Below are positions 61,839 to 64,000 of a DNA stretch of 64,000 nt, piece after piece. The notes below the pieces were generated by a model, which saw only the letters and a list, made by a program, of their open reading frames with translations, had not been told where the DNA came from and made no database searches. The number at the start of each line of letters is the position of its first letter. Position 1 is the first letter of the stretch. This DNA comes from Allocoprococcus sp004560705 (GTDB taxonomy: Bacteria; Bacillota; Clostridia; Lachnospirales; Lachnospiraceae). The stretch lies in assembly GCF_052065755.1 (NCBI RefSeq), contig NZ_JBQHTK010000001.1, positions 1-64,000 of the forward strand, in the 5' to 3' direction. The translations under genes and the position numbers were made by a program.

Positions 61839-61880
61839 GGGTATTTTTCAAAAAAACCGAGTTTTCTCTATTTTCCACTC

Positions 61881-63149
61881 TTATTTTGTATGTCTGTCCA
61901 CATATTTATTTTCTGTCTTGGAATACACAATCCGCTGTTCCTTGTACAGACTATAATATCCTGACACCAGATAGCTCACAGCCACTACGCTGCAGTAAAA
62001 TGGCATTCCAGTAAATCCAAACATTTCAAAAGCAATCAGCATAGAACTGATCGGGCTATTTGTAACAGCGCAGAATACGCCGACCATTCCACACGCCGCA
62101 CAGATATCCGGAGGAAGTGCAAGAAATGCCGACATGGCCGATCCCAGAGTCGCACCGATGAATAACGACGGAACGATCTCACCGCCCTTAAATCCCACAC
62201 ATAGAGTCAGACAGGTAAAGACCATTTTCAGAAGGAATTTCTCCGGTGATACGGCCCCCTTAAAGCTTGCCTGGATCACGCCTCCACCAAGTCCAAGATA
62301 GTCCTCTGTTCCCAAAAGGAACCGAAGTACAATGACCGCTGCCGCACCTGCCACGATTCTCAGATAAGGATTCGCAAACCATTCTTTAAATTTGTGTTCG
62401 CAGGTATGGAGCATGACACAAAACAGAACTCCGGCCAAGGCAAACGCAATCGCAAGAATGAGAAATTTGAGGGTCTGAAAACTATAAAAATCAGGTACAT
62501 CTTCGACGGGATATGGATGTGCCAGCGTCCTTACTTTGAAGAGGAGTGCAACATACTGAGCCGTAAATGATGCAAACATACAGGGAACCAGTGCTGAGTA
62601 ATACATAATCCCCACACTCACAACTTCCATCGGGAAGATTGCGGCTGCCATCGGCGTACCGAATAATGCCGCAAAAGCCGCACTCATGCCCGAAAGGATG
62701 ATGATCTTTTCATCACTTTCATTCAAGTGAAGACGCCTTCCGATCCAGCCGCCCACACTGGCGCCGAACTGAAGAGCCGCTCCTTCTCGTCCGGAAGACC
62801 CTCCGAAAAAATGTGTGATTACCGTTGAAATCAAAATCAACGGCGCAACGCGGATCGGTACATCTTCATCCTGCGAACGGATAACGGAAAGTACCAGATT
62901 TGTTCCGGTGTTTTTCTCTTCTCCGGCCTTTTTATACAGCCACACGATCAAAAGTCCTCCAAGTGGCAGGCCGAAGATCACCCAGAAATGCGCCATCCGA
63001 AATGCGGTCGCCCATGAAACCGCGTAGGAAAAGATACTGGCGATCGTTCCCACCACCCCTCCGGTCACGAGCGACATCAGTATCCATTTTACAAGAACTG
63101 TCAGCTGGTTTTTCCAGATTTCCAGCATTTCATTCATTTTTTCTCCCAT
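61881..63149 (-). CDS. CLC-family anion transporter, CLC-F-like
   Basis: A 422-residue membrane protein with about 10-12 helices. CLC motifs: FFGGSSGREGAALQFG (GREGP region, with the gating Glu) and GFKGGEIVPSLFIGATLG. Where chloride CLCs carry GSGIP, this protein reads TGTNLV, and the context VPIRVAPLILIST before the GREG motif recalls fluoride/proton antiporters (CLC-F, EriC-F). Fluoride export is therefore possible, but no fluoride riboswitch was seen upstream, so the ion is uncertain. GAGGGAGAG precedes ATG at 63149. Confidence 0.85.
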   Translation of the reverse strand: MGEKMNEMLEIWKNQLTVLVKWILMSLVTGGVVGTIASIFSYAVSWATAFRMAHFWVIFGLPLGGLLIVWLYKKAGEEKNTGTNLVLSVIRSQDEDVPIRVAPLILISTVITHFFGGSSGREGAALQFGASVGGWIGRRLHLNESDEKIIILSGMSAAFAALFGTPMAAAIFPMEVVSVGIMYYSALVPCMFASFTAQYVALLFKVRTLAHPYPVEDVPDFYSFQTLKFLILAIAFALAGVLFCVMLHTCEHKFKEWFANPYLRIVAGAAAVIVLRFLLGTEDYLGLGGGVIQASFKGAVSPEKFLLKMVFTCLTLCVGFKGGEIVPSLFIGATLGSAMSAFLALPPDICAACGMVGVFCAVTNSPISSMLIAFEMFGFTGMPFYCSVVAVSYLVSGYYSLYKEQRIVYSKTENKYVDRHTK

Positions 63150-63198
63150 GTTTATCTCTCCCTCTTCCTTTGTAACAGTCCATTCACTATAATTATTA

Positions 63199-63227
63199 AG
63201 TATACTCTTTTTATTGGGCTACTGCAA
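63199..63227 (-). promoter_or_regulatory. Promoter of the CLC gene
   Basis: Minus strand: TTGCAG (63222-63227), 17-bp spacer, TATACT (63199-63204), about 50 nt before the ATG. Confidence 0.6.
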
Positions 63228-63254
63228 ACCTGTTTTATCCTGTTTTACCCTTTT

Positions 63255-64000
63255 CTATTCTTTCTCCCCCTGATTCACCAGCAGCCAATTGGCCCTGAAG
63301 CTTCGCATCAGATTCCAGTATCCGAACCCTCTTATCCCCTTTTCTCTGACAAGCTCCATTTTAGCACGAATACTGCGCACATCTTCGAACCATACCTCAT
63401 GCTGTTTTCCTCCGGACCAGTATGTGAAATACGGACTTTGGACCTTTTCGTCATATTGAATCTCAGCCCCATTTTCCGAAGCAATACGTACCGCTTCCAC
63501 ATTTCCAATCAGTTCCGCCCGTGTTTCACCACGCTTATAAGGGAGTTCCCAGTCGTACCCATAGTTCGGAATCCCCATCATGATCTTCTCACGCGGAATC
63601 TCTGTGACTGCATACTCCACAACTTCCCACACTTTGTTTAAAGGTGCAACCGCCATTGGCGGACCATACATGTATCCCCATTCATACGTCATGAGAAAAA
63701 CCGTATCCGCTGCCGCCCCAAGACGTCTGTAATCCATACCTTCATAGAGCAGTCCTTTCTGGTCAGCAGATGTTTTAGGGGCAAGCGCAACAGAAACGGA
63801 ATATCCGTTTTCCGCCATTACATTTTGCAGATGTTCCACGAACTTAACATATCCTTCTTTATCTTCCGGCAGAATATATTCAAAGTCAACATCCACTCCT
63901 GCATATCCTTTTTCCTGCACGACAACCAGAATGTTTGCAATCAATGTGTTCTGCATTTCTGCATTTTCAGTCACAATCTTGATCAGCTGATTGTTGAAAA
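63255..64000 (-). CDS. Glycoside hydrolase family 18 protein, YaaH/SleL-like (partial)
   Basis: The open frame runs off the window edge, so the N-terminus is missing. About 248 residues are seen. The chitinase-type motif GVDVDFEYI contains the catalytic Glu. FLMTYEWGYMYGPPMAVAPL and IPNYGYDWELPYKRG are typical for spore cortex or germination N-acetylglucosaminidases of the YaaH/SleL group, which often carry LysM repeats N-terminally (not visible here). The C-terminus ends RGFGYWNLMRSFRANWLLV. Probably acts on peptidoglycan in spores or the cell wall. Confidence 0.85.
   Translation of the reverse strand, partial: FNNQLIKIVTENAEMQNTLIANILVVVQEKGYAGVDVDFEYILPEDKEGYVKFVEHLQNVMAENGYSVSVALAPKTSADQKGLLYEGMDYRRLGAAADTVFLMTYEWGYMYGPPMAVAPLNKVWEVVEYAVTEIPREKIMMGIPNYGYDWELPYKRGETRAELIGNVEAVRIASENGAEIQYDEKVQSPYFTYWSGGKQHEVWFEDVRSIRAKMELVREKGIRGFGYWNLMRSFRANWLLVNQGEKE

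Noticed and set aside
63150..63254. Fluoride riboswitch upstream of the CLC gene
   Set aside because: The conserved crcB-motif elements could not be found; only a plain promoter and a short leader are visible.
1..64000. CRISPR arrays, tRNA or rRNA genes, insertion sequences
   Set aside because: No regularly spaced repeats, cloverleaf sequences, rRNA segments or transposase motifs were recognised on reading both strands.

Overview
The window reads as chromosomal DNA of a low-to-mid GC, spore-forming Clostridia member, most likely Lachnospiraceae. The grounds are AGGAGG-type ribosome binding sites, HrcA/CIRCE heat-shock control, an archaeal-type AspRS linked to gatCAB under a T-box, a Csp-like subtilase, a YaaH-like GH18, a sortase B pilus locus and a small lineage-type family resembling DUF5721. 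Species cannot be fixed from the sequence alone. No rRNA, tRNA, CRISPR, prophage or transposase gene was seen.

Layout. 0.1-5.3 kb, minus strand: fmt, def, priA and a meso-DAP-type murE, tightly packed. 5.4-6.3 kb, plus: arginase-family ureohydrolase. 6.4-10 kb, minus: a self-contained operon with its own near-consensus promoter and terminator, encoding a D-aspartate ligase-like ATP-grasp enzyme, an aspartate racemase and a second MurE-type ligase lacking the DAP signature. This is the most interesting system in the window. 10-14 kb, minus: dinB, malQ and a Gfo/Idh/MocA oxidoreductase. 14.1-16.9 kb: clpB with a CIRCE on its promoter. 16.9-20.6 kb: a MATE transporter, a lacI-type pseudogene with an internal deletion, and a second MATE transporter on the plus strand. 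20.7-26.3 kb: CapA-like protein, radical SAM protein, remnant of a citrate lyase operon (broken citC, citX), citrate synthase and a small tail-anchored protein. 26.5-30.4 kb, minus: K+ uptake operon (47-aa membrane peptide, ktrB, ktrA, short KdpD-like kinase, KdpE-like regulator). 30.7-34 kb: pepT, D-2-hydroxyacid dehydrogenase and a YitT-type membrane protein. 34.0-34.66 kb: two long imperfect palindromes. 34.7-43.8 kb: P5C dehydrogenase, lspA, coiled-coil protein, subtilase, a clpX-type gene, ligA, an RluF-type synthase and a DUF5721-like protein. 43.9-46 kb: htpG with a perfect CIRCE. 46-50.4 kb: ABC ATPase plus giant coiled-coil permease. 50.4-51.06 kb: non-coding, with a possible small RNA. 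51.06-56.6 kb: sortase-dependent pilus operon with a structured element before the major pilin. 56.8-61.9 kb: T-box, aspS, gatC, gatA, gatB (indirect Asn-tRNA and possibly Gln-tRNA synthesis). 61.9-64 kb: CLC transporter and a partial GH18.

How it works together. In the central hypothesis the 6.4-10 kb operon makes D-Asp (racemase), attaches it to a side-chain amine (ATP-grasp ligase), and supplies a MurE paralog that could install a non-DAP diamino acid. That would be a complete Lys-D-Asp-like peptidoglycan module in an organism whose other MurE carries the DAP signature. The K+ operon combines Ktr-type transport with Kdp-type signalling. ClpB and HtpG share HrcA control. The AspRS-GatCAB operon is controlled by a T-box whose likely specifier loop contains overlapping GAA and AAC triplets.
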